Positions 16,480 through 26,200 of a stretch of DNA of 60,800 nt are shown one piece after another. A program made the translations under genes and the position numbers. The DNA is from Thermoguttaceae bacterium (GTDB lineage: Bacteria > Planctomycetota > Planctomycetia > Pirellulales > Thermoguttaceae). How positions within the stretch are numbered: the first letter of the stretch is position 1; every line of letters starts with the position of its first letter. The notes beneath the pieces were generated by a model that had not been told where the DNA came from, searched no databases, and worked only from the letters and a program-made list of their open reading frames with translations. The stretch covers positions 1 through 60,800 of the forward strand of contig JAGBDN010000010.1 in assembly GCA_017937485.1 (NCBI GenBank), in the 5' to 3' direction.

Positions 16480-16541
16480 AAAAAAAGCCCTCTCGCTCAA
16501 AAAAACAAGAAAATTCCTCGTTCAAGAGTTCGAAAGGGCTA
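16480..16541 (-). terminator. Terminator of queF
   Basis: On the minus strand AGCCCTTTCG pairs with CGAGAGGGCT across a loop of about 38 bases, followed by seven T residues. Confidence 0.65.
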
Positions 16542-16584
16542 ATCCTTGCGTTTTTCGTCGTCGATTATCGACCGACGTTTCCGC

Positions 16585-16968
16585 TTATTTTTTCCAATCG
16601 GGCGAGACGTACTCGACTTCGACGATCGAATGCAACCCGCCGCGCGGCGTGAACTCGGCGGTCAGTTTCATATAGCGCGGCTTCATCGCCCCGGCCAAGT
16701 CGTCGAGAATGCGGTTTGTAACGCGTTCGTAGAAGATACCCTCTTGACGGAACGCTTGCAGATACAACTTCAAACTTTTCAGCTCGACGCAAATTTTGTC
16801 CGGGATAATCTCGAACGTCAGCGTGCCGTAGTCCGGTTGGCCGGTTTTCGGGCAGAGCGACGTGAATTCCGGCGCGACGTGCGTGATTTTATAGTCGCGG
16901 TTCGGGTACGGGTTGTCGAAGAATTCCAGCATTTCCGGGGACGGATTCGACGTTTGCACAAACGACAT
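16585..16968 (-). CDS. queF: NADPH-dependent 7-cyano-7-deazaguanine reductase
   Basis: Reduces preQ0 to preQ1 in the pathway to the queuosine tRNA nucleoside. The 127-residue protein is the short type I form (single T-fold domain). The catalytic cysteine lies in PEFTSLCPKTGQPDYGTL, and the NADPH-binding signature in ELKSLKLYLQAFRQEGIFYE is intact. GGAG lies 7 bases before the ATG. FolE in the same window supplies the early precursor from GTP; no other queuosine genes are in view. Confidence 0.96.
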   Translation of the reverse strand: MSFVQTSNPSPEMLEFFDNPYPNRDYKITHVAPEFTSLCPKTGQPDYGTLTFEIIPDKICVELKSLKLYLQAFRQEGIFYERVTNRILDDLAGAMKPRYMKLTAEFTPRGGLHSIVEVEYVSPDWKK

Positions 16969-17034
16969 TTACGACTCCTTTTTTTGCGATATTTTTCAAG
17001 AAAGCGCGCAAACGCTTTCATTTTGTCATTAATA

Positions 17035-17064
17035 TTAATAAGCGAAACGGCGAATCGTCGTCAA
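17035..17064 (-). promoter_or_regulatory. Possible promoter of queF
   Basis: On the minus strand TTGACG (17059-17064), 18 bp, TATTAA (17035-17040). The -35 box overlaps the parA stop codon. Confidence 0.4.
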
Positions 17065-17861
17065 ACGTCGCCGGTCGAACGCATCGCGACGATTTCTTTC
17101 ACCAGCGCGCCGTAGTCCTCGGCGCCGTTCGAACGCGGGTCGTACTCGAAAATCGACTGGCCGAAACTCGGGGCCTCGGCCAAGCGGACGTTGCGGCGGA
17201 TGTGCGTTTCAAAGACGATCGCGTCGCTCCACGTGGAACCGGACCCGCGATTTTCGAAAAACGCGCGAACGTCGCCGGCGACTTCCTTCGCCAACGCGGT
17301 GCGTCCCTCAAACATACACAACACGACGCCGGAAACGCGCAGTTTCGGGTTCAAGCGCTTCGAAACCAACTCGACCGTTTGCAAGAGTTTGCTCAACCCG
17401 TGCAACGCGAGGAAGTGCGGTTGCAACGGAATGAAGACCTCCTCGACGGCGGAGAGCGCGTTCAACGTCAACACGCCCAACGACGGCGGGCAGTCGACGA
17501 TAATATAGTCGAATTCCATATCGTCGGCGGCGATTTTGTCCCGCAAAATCATTTCGCGACCAAAAACGCTCGACAGCTCGAAGTCGGCGGCGGCCAAGTC
17601 GAGGTGCGCCGGAACCAGCCAAAGGTTGTCCGCGACTTGTCGGCGAACCGCGGCGAGCGACTCGTCGTTAACCAACACGTCGTACACCGACGGGAACTCG
17701 GCCTCGAACGTAACGCCGAAATGCAACGACGCGTGCGCCTGCGGGTCGAGGTCGATCAACGCGACCTTCGCGCCGGAAGCGGCCAAAGCCGCGCTCACGT
17801 TCACCGCCGTCGTCGTTTTTCCGACGCCGCCCTTTTGATTCATCACCGCGATCGTTCGCAT
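17061..17861 (-). CDS. ParA/Soj-family chromosome partitioning ATPase
   Basis: A deviant Walker ATPase that binds DNA as an ATP-dependent dimer and usually moves ParB-parS complexes. 266 residues from the chosen start. Motifs: deviant Walker A QKGGVGKTTTAVN, Walker A' IDLDPQAHAS, Walker B DYIIVDCPPSLGVLTLNAL, and the C-terminal FGQSIFEYDPRSNGAEDYGAL typical of Soj. The ATG at 17861 has AAAGGAG 8 bases upstream and begins exactly at the conserved MRTIAVMNQKGG; the upstream in-frame start would add 19 charged residues. No ParB gene or parS-like cluster was noticed nearby, so it is an orphan in this window. Confidence 0.92.
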   Translation of the reverse strand: MRTIAVMNQKGGVGKTTTAVNVSAALAASGAKVALIDLDPQAHASLHFGVTFEAEFPSVYDVLVNDESLAAVRRQVADNLWLVPAHLDLAAADFELSSVFGREMILRDKIAADDMEFDYIIVDCPPSLGVLTLNALSAVEEVFIPLQPHFLALHGLSKLLQTVELVSKRLNPKLRVSGVVLCMFEGRTALAKEVAGDVRAFFENRGSGSTWSDAIVFETHIRRNVRLAEAPSFGQSIFEYDPRSNGAEDYGALVKEIVAMRSTGDV

Positions 17862-17972
17862 TTCTCGCTCCTTTCGATCCGCTTTGTCGCCGTCAAAATC
17901 CGTTTCGTCGGGCGCCAAACGCTCGACGCGAGCCGCTCGAAACGCGCCGCGCTTCGAAAACTCGACGCCGAC

Positions 17973-18001
17973 AGTATAATCGAAACGCCGTCAAACCGCA
18001 A
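17973..18001 (-). promoter_or_regulatory. Probable promoter of parA
   Basis: On the minus strand TTGCGG (17996-18001), 17 bp, TATACT (17973-17978), giving a leader of about 105 bases. Confidence 0.5.
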
Positions 18002-18641
18002 GACGAACGCGTAAAAATTTTTCTCGTCGCGCCGCCCCGCCGCGTCGGCGCGAACGGAGAAAGACCGATTGTAACGATTCTAACGAACAAGCCCGATATA
18101 CCAAATCAATTTTATTAAATTCTCTATATTTTTCATCTTTCTTATTTTAACATCGTATCGAATCGCCGAGAATTTGTTATAATAAGTTTTGGTCGCGACG
18201 CGAAATGTTTTCTTCAACGCCGCGACGCTTAAGCGATTTTCGCCTAGAAAATTTTCGTCGTAATCGTAAGATAACGCTAAAATGAGTGAAGCTAGGCAAG
18301 CTTTCGGGCCGATAATAATCGACAAGGGGGTTCTACTTTCGCGTCGATAGGCGCAAAGCGGAACGCCGCCGGATTCGGCGACGAACCTCGATAACCGTTA
18401 AATTGAAAATCACGACGCAAATTTGTCGGTTTTTCTCGAACGCGACGCGACAATCCTCCGTTCGAGCGAAACGCTTTCGACGCAATTCGCCTTCGGTCGA
18501 TGAAAAAAAGTCGGCGGTTCGGCGCGGTCGCCGTCGAAGGTTATATTGTCAAAGCGCGCAAAATAGACAAACCGCGAAATTTAGCGAAAAGCGGCAAAGT
18601 TTCGAACAAATTTCCGCCTCGACGGCGCGCGGCGTCGAAAA
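18002..18641. other. Intergenic region with an AT-rich core
   Basis: No gene is supported. 18080-18330 is clearly richer in A/T than the rest of the window and contains a plus-strand TATAAT at 18178-18183 without a good -35 box. An 81-codon minus-strand frame crosses it, but it has no ribosome binding site and unlike codon use. The segment could hold an unrecognised RNA or a regulatory region for the YTV gene. Confidence 0.4.
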
Positions 18642-18669
18642 TTGAATTGGAGATAACGCGTTTTATACG
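18642..18669 (+). promoter_or_regulatory. Possible promoter of the YTV gene
   Basis: TTGAAT (18642-18647), 16 bp, TATACG (18664-18669), about 40 bases before the start codon. Confidence 0.4.
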
Positions 18670-18710
18670 CATGGAGACGGTTCGTCCGTTAGAAATCGAT
18701 GGAGGTTAAA

Positions 18711-20783
18711 ATGAAAAGAGTTGTTGGGGCGGCGCTATTGTTCGCGGCGGCTCTGCTGGCTGCGCCGCTTGAACAGGCGCAGGGCGCCTGGTGCGGCGCG
18801 GCGTCTTATCGTTGGTGCCGACCGCGCGCTTGCGAATTCACGACGCAAAGTTGCACGGTGATGAAAACCTGCCGTAAAGTCGTGTACGAGCAAGAGCAAG
18901 TCGTTTGCTATCGGACGTCCTTCCAAAAAGTTCCGGTTACGCGCCGCGTTCTTTGCACGAAGTACGTTCCGGAAACTCGCGTTCGCGAAGTTCAATACAC
19001 CGTTTGCCGCCCGGTTTGGGAAAATCGTCAAAAGACGGTCGCCCGCACGGTGAATCGCACGGTTTGGCAAAACTGCCAAAAGCAAGTTCCGTACACCGTC
19101 TGCAAGCCGGTTTACGAACAACGCCAACGCCAATACACCGTTTGCAAGCCGGTTTGGGAAACGCGTCAAAAGCAAGTTCCGTACACCGTTTGCAAGCCGG
19201 TTTACGAACAACGCCAACGCCAATACACCGTTTGCAAGCCGGTTTGGCAAACTTGTCAAAAGCAAGTTCCGTACACGGTCTGCAAACCGGTTTACGAACA
19301 ACGCCAACGCCAATACACCGTCTGCAAGCCGGTTTGGGAAACCTGCCAAAAGCAAGTTCCGTACACCGTCTGCAAGCCGGTTTACGAACAACGCCAACGC
19401 CAATACACCGTTTGCAAGCCGGTTTGGCAAACTTGTCAAAAGCAAGTTCCGTACACCGTTTGCAAGCCGGTTTACGAACAACGTCAACGTCAGTACACCG
19501 TCTGCAAGCCGGTTTGGGAAACCTGCCAAAAGCAAGTTCCGTACACCGTTTGCAAGCCGGTTTACGAACAACGTCAACGTCAGTACACCGTTTGCCGTCC
19601 GACTTGGGTCGAATGCCAAAAACAAGTTCCGTACACGGTCTGCGTTCCGCAAACCTATACGAAACAAGTTCCGGTTCAAAGCGGCTGCTGGAAGACCGAA
19701 TGCGTTACGGTTCCGGGCAAAACGATCCTTCGCCGCGTCGCGACCTGCGATCCGTGCGATCCGTGCCGTCCGATCAAATACAAAGTCTGCAAGGTTCAAT
19801 GCCCGCCGACGACCTGCGAACGCAAAGTTTGGGTTCCGCAAACCGTGATGAAGGAAGTCCAATGCACGCGTATGGTTCCGCAAACCTGCACGCGCACCGT
19901 TTCCTATAAAGTTTGCAAAATGGTTCCGGAAACCCGCGTTTGCAATTACACCGTTTGCAAGATGGTTCCGCAAACCTGCTATCGCACCGTTTGCTACAAA
20001 ACCTGCAAGATGGTTCCGGAAACGAAAGTTTGCAACTACACTGTTTGCAAGATGGTTCCGCAACAATGCGTCCGCACCGTGAACTACAAAGTTTGCAAGA
20101 TGGTTCCGGAAACCCGCGTTTGCAATTACACCGTCTGCAAGATGGTTCCGCAAACCTGCTACCGCACCGTTTGCTATAAAGTCTGCAAGATGGTCTCGGA
20201 AACGAAAGTTTGCAACTACACCGTCTGCAAGATGGTTCCGCAACAATGCGTCCGCACGGTCAACTATAAAGTTTGCAAGATGGTTCCGGAAACCCGCGTT
20301 TGCAATTACACCGTCTGCAAGATGGTCCCGCAAACCTGCTACCGCACCGTTTGCTACAAAACCTGCAAGATGGTTCCGGAAACGAAAGTTTGCAACTACA
20401 CCGTCTGCAAGATGGTTCCGGAACAACGCGTCCGCACCGTCAACTACAAAGTTTGCAAAGTCGTTCCGGAAACGGTTTACCGCACCGTGAACTACAAAGT
20501 TTGCAAGATGGTTCCGGAAGTTCGCACCCGTTGCGTCAAAACGACGGTCATGAAACCGGTTCAATTCCAACGCGAAGTTACCTGCTGCAAGCTCGTCGCG
20601 ACGAAAGTCCCGTACACGGTTACCCGTTGCGTTCCGCGCGTTTGCACCTACCAAGTTCCGGTTCAAATCAACGTTTGCAAACCGTGCGTTCCGGCCGCGA
20701 CCTGCGCTCCGTGCGACCCGTGCCAACCGTGCGCGCCGACCTGCGAACCGTGCGTCAAACCGTTGTTCTCCTGCCTGCGCTAG
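18711..20783 (+). CDS. Cysteine-rich YTV-repeat cell-wall protein
   Basis: A secreted structural protein of the YTV family (Pfam YTV domain), known from planctomycete cell walls where cysteine-rich repeats are thought to be cross-linked by disulfides. 690 residues: a signal peptide ending near QAQGA, a first array of six near-identical 30-residue units (QVPYTVCKPVYEQRQRQYTV plus CKPVWETCQK), a linker with CDPCDPC, a second array of units of the type YKVCKMVPETRVCNYTVCKM, and a C-terminal tail with CAPCDPCQPCAP. Cysteine, lysine, valine and tyrosine dominate. The ATG at 18711 is chosen because GGAGG lies 7 bases before it; the ATG four codons earlier overlaps that site. A strong terminator follows. 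Confidence 0.88.
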   Translation: MKRVVGAALLFAAALLAAPLEQAQGAWCGAASYRWCRPRACEFTTQSCTVMKTCRKVVYEQEQVVCYRTSFQKVPVTRRVLCTKYVPETRVREVQYTVCRPVWENRQKTVARTVNRTVWQNCQKQVPYTVCKPVYEQRQRQYTVCKPVWETRQKQVPYTVCKPVYEQRQRQYTVCKPVWQTCQKQVPYTVCKPVYEQRQRQYTVCKPVWETCQKQVPYTVCKPVYEQRQRQYTVCKPVWQTCQKQVPYTVCKPVYEQRQRQYTVCKPVWETCQKQVPYTVCKPVYEQRQRQYTVCRPTWVECQKQVPYTVCVPQTYTKQVPVQSGCWKTECVTVPGKTILRRVATCDPCDPCRPIKYKVCKVQCPPTTCERKVWVPQTVMKEVQCTRMVPQTCTRTVSYKVCKMVPETRVCNYTVCKMVPQTCYRTVCYKTCKMVPETKVCNYTVCKMVPQQCVRTVNYKVCKMVPETRVCNYTVCKMVPQTCYRTVCYKVCKMVSETKVCNYTVCKMVPQQCVRTVNYKVCKMVPETRVCNYTVCKMVPQTCYRTVCYKTCKMVPETKVCNYTVCKMVPEQRVRTVNYKVCKVVPETVYRTVNYKVCKMVPEVRTRCVKTTVMKPVQFQREVTCCKLVATKVPYTVTRCVPRVCTYQVPVQINVCKPCVPAATCAPCDPCQPCAPTCEPCVKPLFSCLR
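19081..19620 (+). repeat. Six tandem 90-bp repeats in the YTV gene
   Basis: AGCAAGTTCCGTACAC recurs every 90 bp from 19081, with units almost identical at DNA level. The same period in protein is 30 residues. Confidence 0.95.
19916..20440 (+). repeat. Second YTV repeat array, 90-bp units in a 180-bp pattern
   Basis: Alternating 90-bp units (one with ACCCGCGTTTGCAATTACAC, one with ACGAAAGTTTGCAACTAC) recur every 180 bp at about 19930, 20110 and 20290. Confidence 0.9.
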
Positions 20784-20854
20784 GCCGTTGAACTCGCCGT
20801 TCCGACGCGGAACCGACTTCGCCGTTAGTTTCGCGTCGAACGTTTAACGCAAAA

Positions 20855-20887
20855 GCGACGATTCTTAACCGAATCGTCGTTTTTTTA
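20855..20887 (+). terminator. Terminator of the YTV gene
   Basis: CGACGATTC pairs with GAATCGTCG across TTAACC, followed by seven T residues. Confidence 0.9.
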
Positions 20888-20974
20888 TCGGCGGACGAAA
20901 ACGGCGTTTCGTTCCGTCGTTTTTTTCGTTTTCCCGCGACGTTTTCCCGTTCCCTCTTTTAGAAAGGCGTTAAT

Positions 20975-21847
20975 ATGCGCTCGCCTCTCGACTGCGTCCT
21001 TTGTTTGACGCGCCAATCGCTGGACGCGGCTCGTCTCGCGACGACCGACGTCGACCTTCAGCGTCAAGTTCTCGAATCCGCGTTCAAAATTTTTCTCGAA
21101 AAAGGCTTGAACGCGCCCGCGCCGCATCTCGCGACGTTGGTTCACCGTTCGATGCGCGAAATCACCGGCGTCGCCGACCCGTATTACGCCGAGAAAAGAC
21201 ATTTCAACCGTCTCTCGCTCGCCCAACTTCCGCGCCTCCGTCGTTGGGTCGCGGAGTCGCCGACGCCGTTCGAAACGCTCGTTCGACTCGCGATCGCCGG
21301 CAATTCGATCGACATTTTCTTCGGCGAACTCGACGACGCGACGATTGAAGCCGCGATCCAAGCCGGGCTCGACCAAACGCTCGTCGGCTCCGTCGCCGAA
21401 CTTGAAGAGACGATTCGCGCCGCCGACTCGATTCTTTATCTGACCGACAACGCCGGCGAAGTCGTTTTCGACCGGCTTTTCATCGAGACGTTAATTTCGG
21501 AAGGTTGGGAAAAGAAGGTAACCGTCGCGCTCCGCGGCGCTCCAATTCTTAACGACGCCCTCAAAGAAGACGCGGACGAAATCGGCCTCTCCGCGCTCGT
21601 TCCGACGATCGACAACGGCTCCGACGGACTCGGCGTTCTCTTCGACATTACCTCGCAAGAATTTAACGACGCGTTCGTCGGCGCCGACTTGGTGATCGCG
21701 AAAGGGCTCGCCAATTGGGAAACGCTCGAAAGCGACCCGGGCCCGCTTCACCCGAAGAAAATCGCGTTTCTTTTCAAAGCGAAATGCCAATTCATCGCGG
21801 AGGAAGTCGGCGCCAAGCTCGGCGACTTGGTCGTTTCGATTCGCTAA
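20975..21847 (+). CDS. DUF89/ARMT1-like damage-control phosphatase
   Basis: 290 residues, the usual length for the bacterial/archaeal group. DUF89 proteins are metal-dependent phosphatases that clear damaged phosphometabolites. The N-terminus carries the subgroup motif CVLCLTRQSLDAAR. The core metal-site region is LYLTDNAGEVVFDRLFIETL, with a second Asp in GADLVIAKGLANWETL. The C-terminal FLFKAKCQFIAEEVGAKLGD is also typical of the family. AAAGG precedes the ATG. It has its own terminator. The natural substrate cannot be read from sequence. Confidence 0.85.
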   Translation: MRSPLDCVLCLTRQSLDAARLATTDVDLQRQVLESAFKIFLEKGLNAPAPHLATLVHRSMREITGVADPYYAEKRHFNRLSLAQLPRLRRWVAESPTPFETLVRLAIAGNSIDIFFGELDDATIEAAIQAGLDQTLVGSVAELEETIRAADSILYLTDNAGEVVFDRLFIETLISEGWEKKVTVALRGAPILNDALKEDADEIGLSALVPTIDNGSDGLGVLFDITSQEFNDAFVGADLVIAKGLANWETLESDPGPLHPKKIAFLFKAKCQFIAEEVGAKLGDLVVSIR

Positions 21848-21870
21848 TCGGCGTTTTTTCGCGACTTATC

Positions 21871-21905
21871 GTCGCCGCGTCTCCTCGAAACGCGGCGACT
21901 TTTTC
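21871..21905 (+). terminator. Terminator of the DUF89 gene
   Basis: GTCGCCGCGT (21871-21880) pairs with ACGCGGCGAC, followed by TTTTT. Confidence 0.85.
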
Positions 21906-21926
21906 GTTCAAGCGGCGTCAAGAAAG

Positions 21927-21951
21927 CAAAAAAGCGACGTTAAACGTCGCT
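21927..21951 (-). terminator. Terminator downstream of tRNA-Gly
   Basis: On the minus strand GCGACGTTTAACGTCGC forms a short hairpin followed by TTTTTT. A further T run directly follows the tRNA at 21978-21984. Confidence 0.7.
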
Positions 21952-21984
21952 CGTTCTCGCTCGAAAGCGTCAAGAAATAAAAAA

Positions 21985-22055
21985 AGCGGCCAATGGGAGT
22001 CGAACCCACAATTACAGCTTGGGAAGCTGTCGTGTTACCGCTACACTATGGCCGC
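21985..22055 (-). tRNA. tRNA-Gly (anticodon CCC)
   Basis: A 71-base cloverleaf with discriminator: acceptor GCGGCCA/TGGCCGC, D arm with GTGTAGCGGTAACAC, anticodon stem ACAGC/GCTGT with loop TTCCCAA (anticodon CCC, reads GGG), and T arm GGGTTCGACTCCC. No CCA is encoded; the next bases are TTT. Confidence 0.95.
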
Positions 22056-22271
22056 GCAAGTTGGAAAAGCGGAGGCGCGTTCAGTTCCTCGACCAACTTA
22101 CGTTTTCATTTTACCCCAAAAAGCGGCGAGCGCAAGGCCCTTTTCCCTTCGCCGCGCTCTTTTTCTTCAAAATTTTGAAAAATTCCGCCGTTTTGAAGCG
22201 TCGCCGATCAAAAAAAACGCTTTTCCTCCAATAAACCGTTCCTTTCAAGCCGCGTTCTCCGCTCCCCCCCG

Positions 22272-22299
22272 TTGTAAACGTTCCGAAACCGATTATAAT
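22272..22299 (+). promoter_or_regulatory. Probable promoter of rex
   Basis: TTGTAA (22272-22277), 16 bp, TATAAT (22294-22299), giving a leader of about 80 bases. The rest of the 330-base gap between tRNA and rex shows no gene. Confidence 0.6.
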
Positions 22300-22384
22300 T
22301 CGTTAAAACATAAAGAAACGGTCGACGGCGGCTCGCCGTTCCAAACGTTTCGCGGCTTCCGCCCTTTCCCCCTTTCGCCCGCCT

Positions 22385-23053
22385 ATGAAAGCGTCTTCCC
22401 GCGTTCGCAACCTTCCGACGCCCAGCGTTCAGCGCCTCCCGGTTTACCTACGTTTCTTAAAAGAAGCGCTCGACCGCGGCGACGACGTCGTTTCTTGCAC
22501 GCGCATCGCCGAGGAATTCGGGCAGCGCAGCGTCCAAGTTCGCAAAGACCTCGCGATCACCGGCGTCTCCGGACGCCCGAAAGTCGGTTACCGCGTCGAC
22601 GAACTGATCGAGGCGATCGAAAGTTTCCTCGGTTGGGACGTCAAAACGACGGCGTTTTTAGTCGGGGTCGGGAACCTCGGGCGCGCTATTCTGAATTACG
22701 AAGGTTTCGTCGAACACGGGCTCGACGTCGTCGCGGCGTTCGACGCGAATCCGGCGCTTTTCGGGCAAGAAATTAACGGTCGCGTCGTTCGCCCGCTCGA
22801 CCAAATCGCGGCGACCGCCGAGCGTCTCCGCCGCGACGAGGGCCGAACGGTCGAAATGGGCGTCGTTACCGTCCCGGCCCGCGCCGCGCAACAGGTCGCC
22901 GACAAACTCGTCGAAATAGGCGTTCGCGCCGTCTGGAATTACGCGCCGGTTCGGCTCGACTTGCCGAGCGACGTCGTTTACGAAGAAGTCAAACTGTCCG
23001 CGAGCTTCGCCGTGTTGACGAACCGCTTGCGCCGCCGCGACGTCGCCGAATAA
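22385..23053 (+). CDS. rex: Redox-sensing transcriptional repressor Rex
   Basis: Senses the NADH/NAD+ ratio and represses fermentation and respiration genes when NADH is low. 222 residues. The winged-helix N-terminus includes PVYLRFLKEALDRGDDVVS, and SVQVRKDLAITGVSGRPKVGY is the Rex DNA-recognition signature. A Rossmann domain follows with GVGNLGRAILNYEGF and FDANPALFGQ, and the C-terminal swapped helix is near the end. No ribosome binding site is evident before the ATG. Single-gene unit; no clear Rex operator was found in its own upstream region. Confidence 0.95.
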   Translation: MKASSRVRNLPTPSVQRLPVYLRFLKEALDRGDDVVSCTRIAEEFGQRSVQVRKDLAITGVSGRPKVGYRVDELIEAIESFLGWDVKTTAFLVGVGNLGRAILNYEGFVEHGLDVVAAFDANPALFGQEINGRVVRPLDQIAATAERLRRDEGRTVEMGVVTVPARAAQQVADKLVEIGVRAVWNYAPVRLDLPSDVVYEEVKLSASFAVLTNRLRRRDVAE

Positions 23054-23163
23054 TCCTTTCCCTTTTTCTCAATCGCCTTAATATTTTCCTTTTCGCGCGT
23101 TTTTTTCTTAATGTTATTTCGTTCGTTTTCTTGACGTTAACGTCGTTTTTCGCAATTTTCCTC

Positions 23164-23192
23164 TTGTTTTTTTTTTCGCTCGACGCTAAAAT
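23164..23192 (+). promoter_or_regulatory. Probable promoter of the OstA/LptA-like gene
   Basis: TTGTTT (23164-23169), 17 bp, TAAAAT (23187-23192), with a leader of about 70 bases. Confidence 0.5.
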
Positions 23193-23266
23193 AATCGTCC
23201 GCCGCGAGCGTCGACGCGCGGCGCCCGGTCGTTGTCGTCGAACGTCGTCGTTATTTAGGAGCCGTT

Positions 23267-26200
23267 ATGCCGTCGTCTCGTCGCTTTTTCCTTCCGCTCG
23301 CCGCGCTCGCGATCGTCGCCGTCGCCGCTTTTTTTTATTCCCGCTTCTTTGAAATTTCGCCGCCCGCTCTTCCGCGGACGAAACCGACCGCGCCGCGCGA
23401 CGACGTCGGACAATCCGGCGACGCGCTCGACCGTATTTTCCCGGAACTTTCGCAACTTTTTCCCGACCCGAACGACTGGCGCCGTCAATCGCCGAACGCC
23501 GTCGTTCCGTCGAATCGTTCCGTTATTTTCCTCTTCCAAAACGAACCGATCCTTTCGCCGGATCGCACCCAATTAACGCTCGCCGCCTGCACGATCGTCT
23601 TTCTCGCGACCGGAAGCGACCTCTCCGACGCCGAACGCTGCCGCCAAGCCCTTGTTTTTGAGTCGACCGACCGCGTCATTCTTGAATTCACCAAACCGCT
23701 GGCCGACTTCGGTTCGCTCGACAATATCAAATTCGACTTTTCCTCTTTCGTTTCCGGAGAAATGAAGGGCGAAGTCGTTTTGCGCTCCGATATGAAGTCG
23801 CCGACGCCCGAAGACGACCTCCGCTTCCAAACGCGCGACCTCGTCTTTACGGAAAAGCAAATTCGCACCAATTTTGAATTTTCATTCAAATTTGGGCGCA
23901 ATCACGGCGCCGGACGCGGCCTGACGATCGACTTGAGCGTTCCGCTCAGCTTTGCCGAACGCGAACTCGCCGCGACCGCGTCCAAAGCCTCCGACAATCC
24001 CGACGACGCGTTGCGCGCTCAACTCGACGCGCTGCGCCAAGAAGGCAATCTCGGTTGCGGTTTCTCCATCGAACAAATCGAACTCACCGAACTCGACGGT
24101 TACGCGCGCTTTTATCTCGACGACTCGTTCGCCGCGTCGACGCCCGTTTCCGACGCGGCGACTTCGCAATCGCTCGACGCCGCGTCGTACATCGACGTTC
24201 GTTGCAAGAAAGGCGTTTATTTTTCGTCGAATCCGGAAACGTTCGGCGGTTGGTGCGTTCGCTTCAACAACGCGGTCGAAGTCGTCTCCTACCGCGACGG
24301 CGCGAAAGCGGAACAGCTCCTTTGCGGCTCCCTTTATCTTTATTTCCAAGACCCGGAATTGGAAAAGTTGGCGGCGGCGCGGCCCGATATTCGCCAAGTC
24401 GCCGGACGCGCCGCGCCGACCGGAACCCTCGCTCGCCTCGTTCCGTCGATCGTTCGCGCGCAACGTTCGCAAGACGCGCCGACGCTCGTTCGCGTCGACG
24501 ACGAACAAATCGAAATTTCGTCCGACGAAATCCAATACGACGTTCGTCGCCGCGTCCTCAAACTCTTCTCCAACGAGGAAAGCGGCGAATCGGCTCGGCT
24601 CCGCGCTCAAACCGACGCCCGCGTCGACTTCTCCGCGAACGCCGTTCAAATTCAGCTCGACGAAAACAACAAACCGCAAACGATTCTCGCGAGCGGAACC
24701 GGCAAACTCGACGCTTACCTAAACGACGGAACCGGCGCCGAACGCCGAATCCAAGCCGATTGGCAAAACGGGTTGCGCGTCGCGCCGGAACCGAATCAAC
24801 CGGAGCAATATAAACTTTCGACGCAAGGCGCCGTCGCTTTTTACTTCGACGGCGTCGGAACTTTCTCCGCTCGCGAAGCCGACTTTTGGGCGCAAGCCGT
24901 CGCGCCCGCCGACGACGCGAACGCCGAGTCGTCCAGCGCGCCGTCGGGAGCCCGTTTCTTAACGAACGTCGTTCCGATCGCCGCGTCGTTCCGAAACGAC
25001 GTCGTTTTCCAAGCGCCGCGCGGCGACGCGAAAATCTCCGACGCCGTCGTCGTTCGCTTTGCGAGCGCGCCCGCGAACGCGGCGTCCGACGATTCCTCCG
25101 CGACCGCCGCGGCTTCCGACGATTCGAACGGCGGCTCCTTCTTCGCCGGAAAATCGACGCTCGGCGACGCCGACGGTTCGACCTTCCAAATGAAAGCGCG
25201 CAATCTCGACCTTTGGTGCGTTCTCGTCGACGATCCCGTTAAAAAACGCGTCGCCGCCGTCGAAATCGACCGCGCGACCCTGCGCGGCGGCGTTACGCTC
25301 GTCGAAAACGCTTTCGACGGAACGCCGCAAATGCGCGTCGCCGCCAAGGAAGCGGAACTCGTCGCGCCCGGAACCGACGAAGCGCGCGTTCTGCTCGTCG
25401 GCGACGCGACGACCGCCGCGACGTTCCAAATGCGCGAACTCGCGCTCAGCGGATACAACGTCGTCGTCGACCGCGCCGCGAACGCCTTCCAAGTCGTCGG
25501 GCCCGGCAAATTGGCCGTCCGACCTCCCGCCGAAACCGTCGCGCAAACGGCGAAATCGTCTCAAATCGGCGCGCTTTTCACCGACGAACCGGTCGAAATC
25601 GAATGGGCCGAGGCGATGACGTTCGACGGCTCCACGCTCGCTTTTCGCGGCTCCGAAAAACACGACGTTCTCATTTCGCAGCGAACGCAAACGCTGCGCT
25701 GCCGCGAAGCGCGCTTCACGCTGACGCGTCCGATTTTGATTTTCGACCTCGACGCGCAAGCAACCGAAAACCTCGACGTCGCGACGATCGAATTTCTCGG
25801 CGACTTCGACCGTCCGGTCAAAATCGACGCGACGACGTTCGGCGCCCAAGCCCCGAACGCGCCTGAAGGCTCCGCGTTCTATCAAGCGTTTCTCCAAAAT
25901 TTACGCTACGAACGCGCCGCCGAACGCTTCGTCGCGACCGGCGGCGGAACCCTTCGCGCCGCTTTCCGCGGCGAAAAGGCCGCGCGTTTTAAGCTCCCCG
26001 GCGACGAAACCGACGCGCCCAAGTCGCCGAACGCTTCCGCCGATTCGGAAAACTGGACGACCGTTTGTCTTAAATTCCAAAACGACGTCGCGGGCGACGT
26101 CGCGCGACAAGAGGTCGTCGCGACCGGCGGCGTTCGCGCCGTCGCTTGCCCGGGCGAGCGGCCGCTTTTCGAACTCGACGTCGACGTTCCGACGACGCAA

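Noticed and set aside
18080..18325. 81-codon minus-strand frame in the AT-rich island
   Set aside because: Codon use unlike the neighbours, no ribosome binding site and no recognisable pattern.
18735..20726. Minus-strand open frame of 663 codons opposite the YTV gene
   Set aside because: Its apparent repeats (HLADGV and similar) only reflect the repeats of the real gene.
22056..22384. Rex autoregulatory operator
   Set aside because: TTGTAAACG near the -35 box resembles half a site, but the other half is not there.
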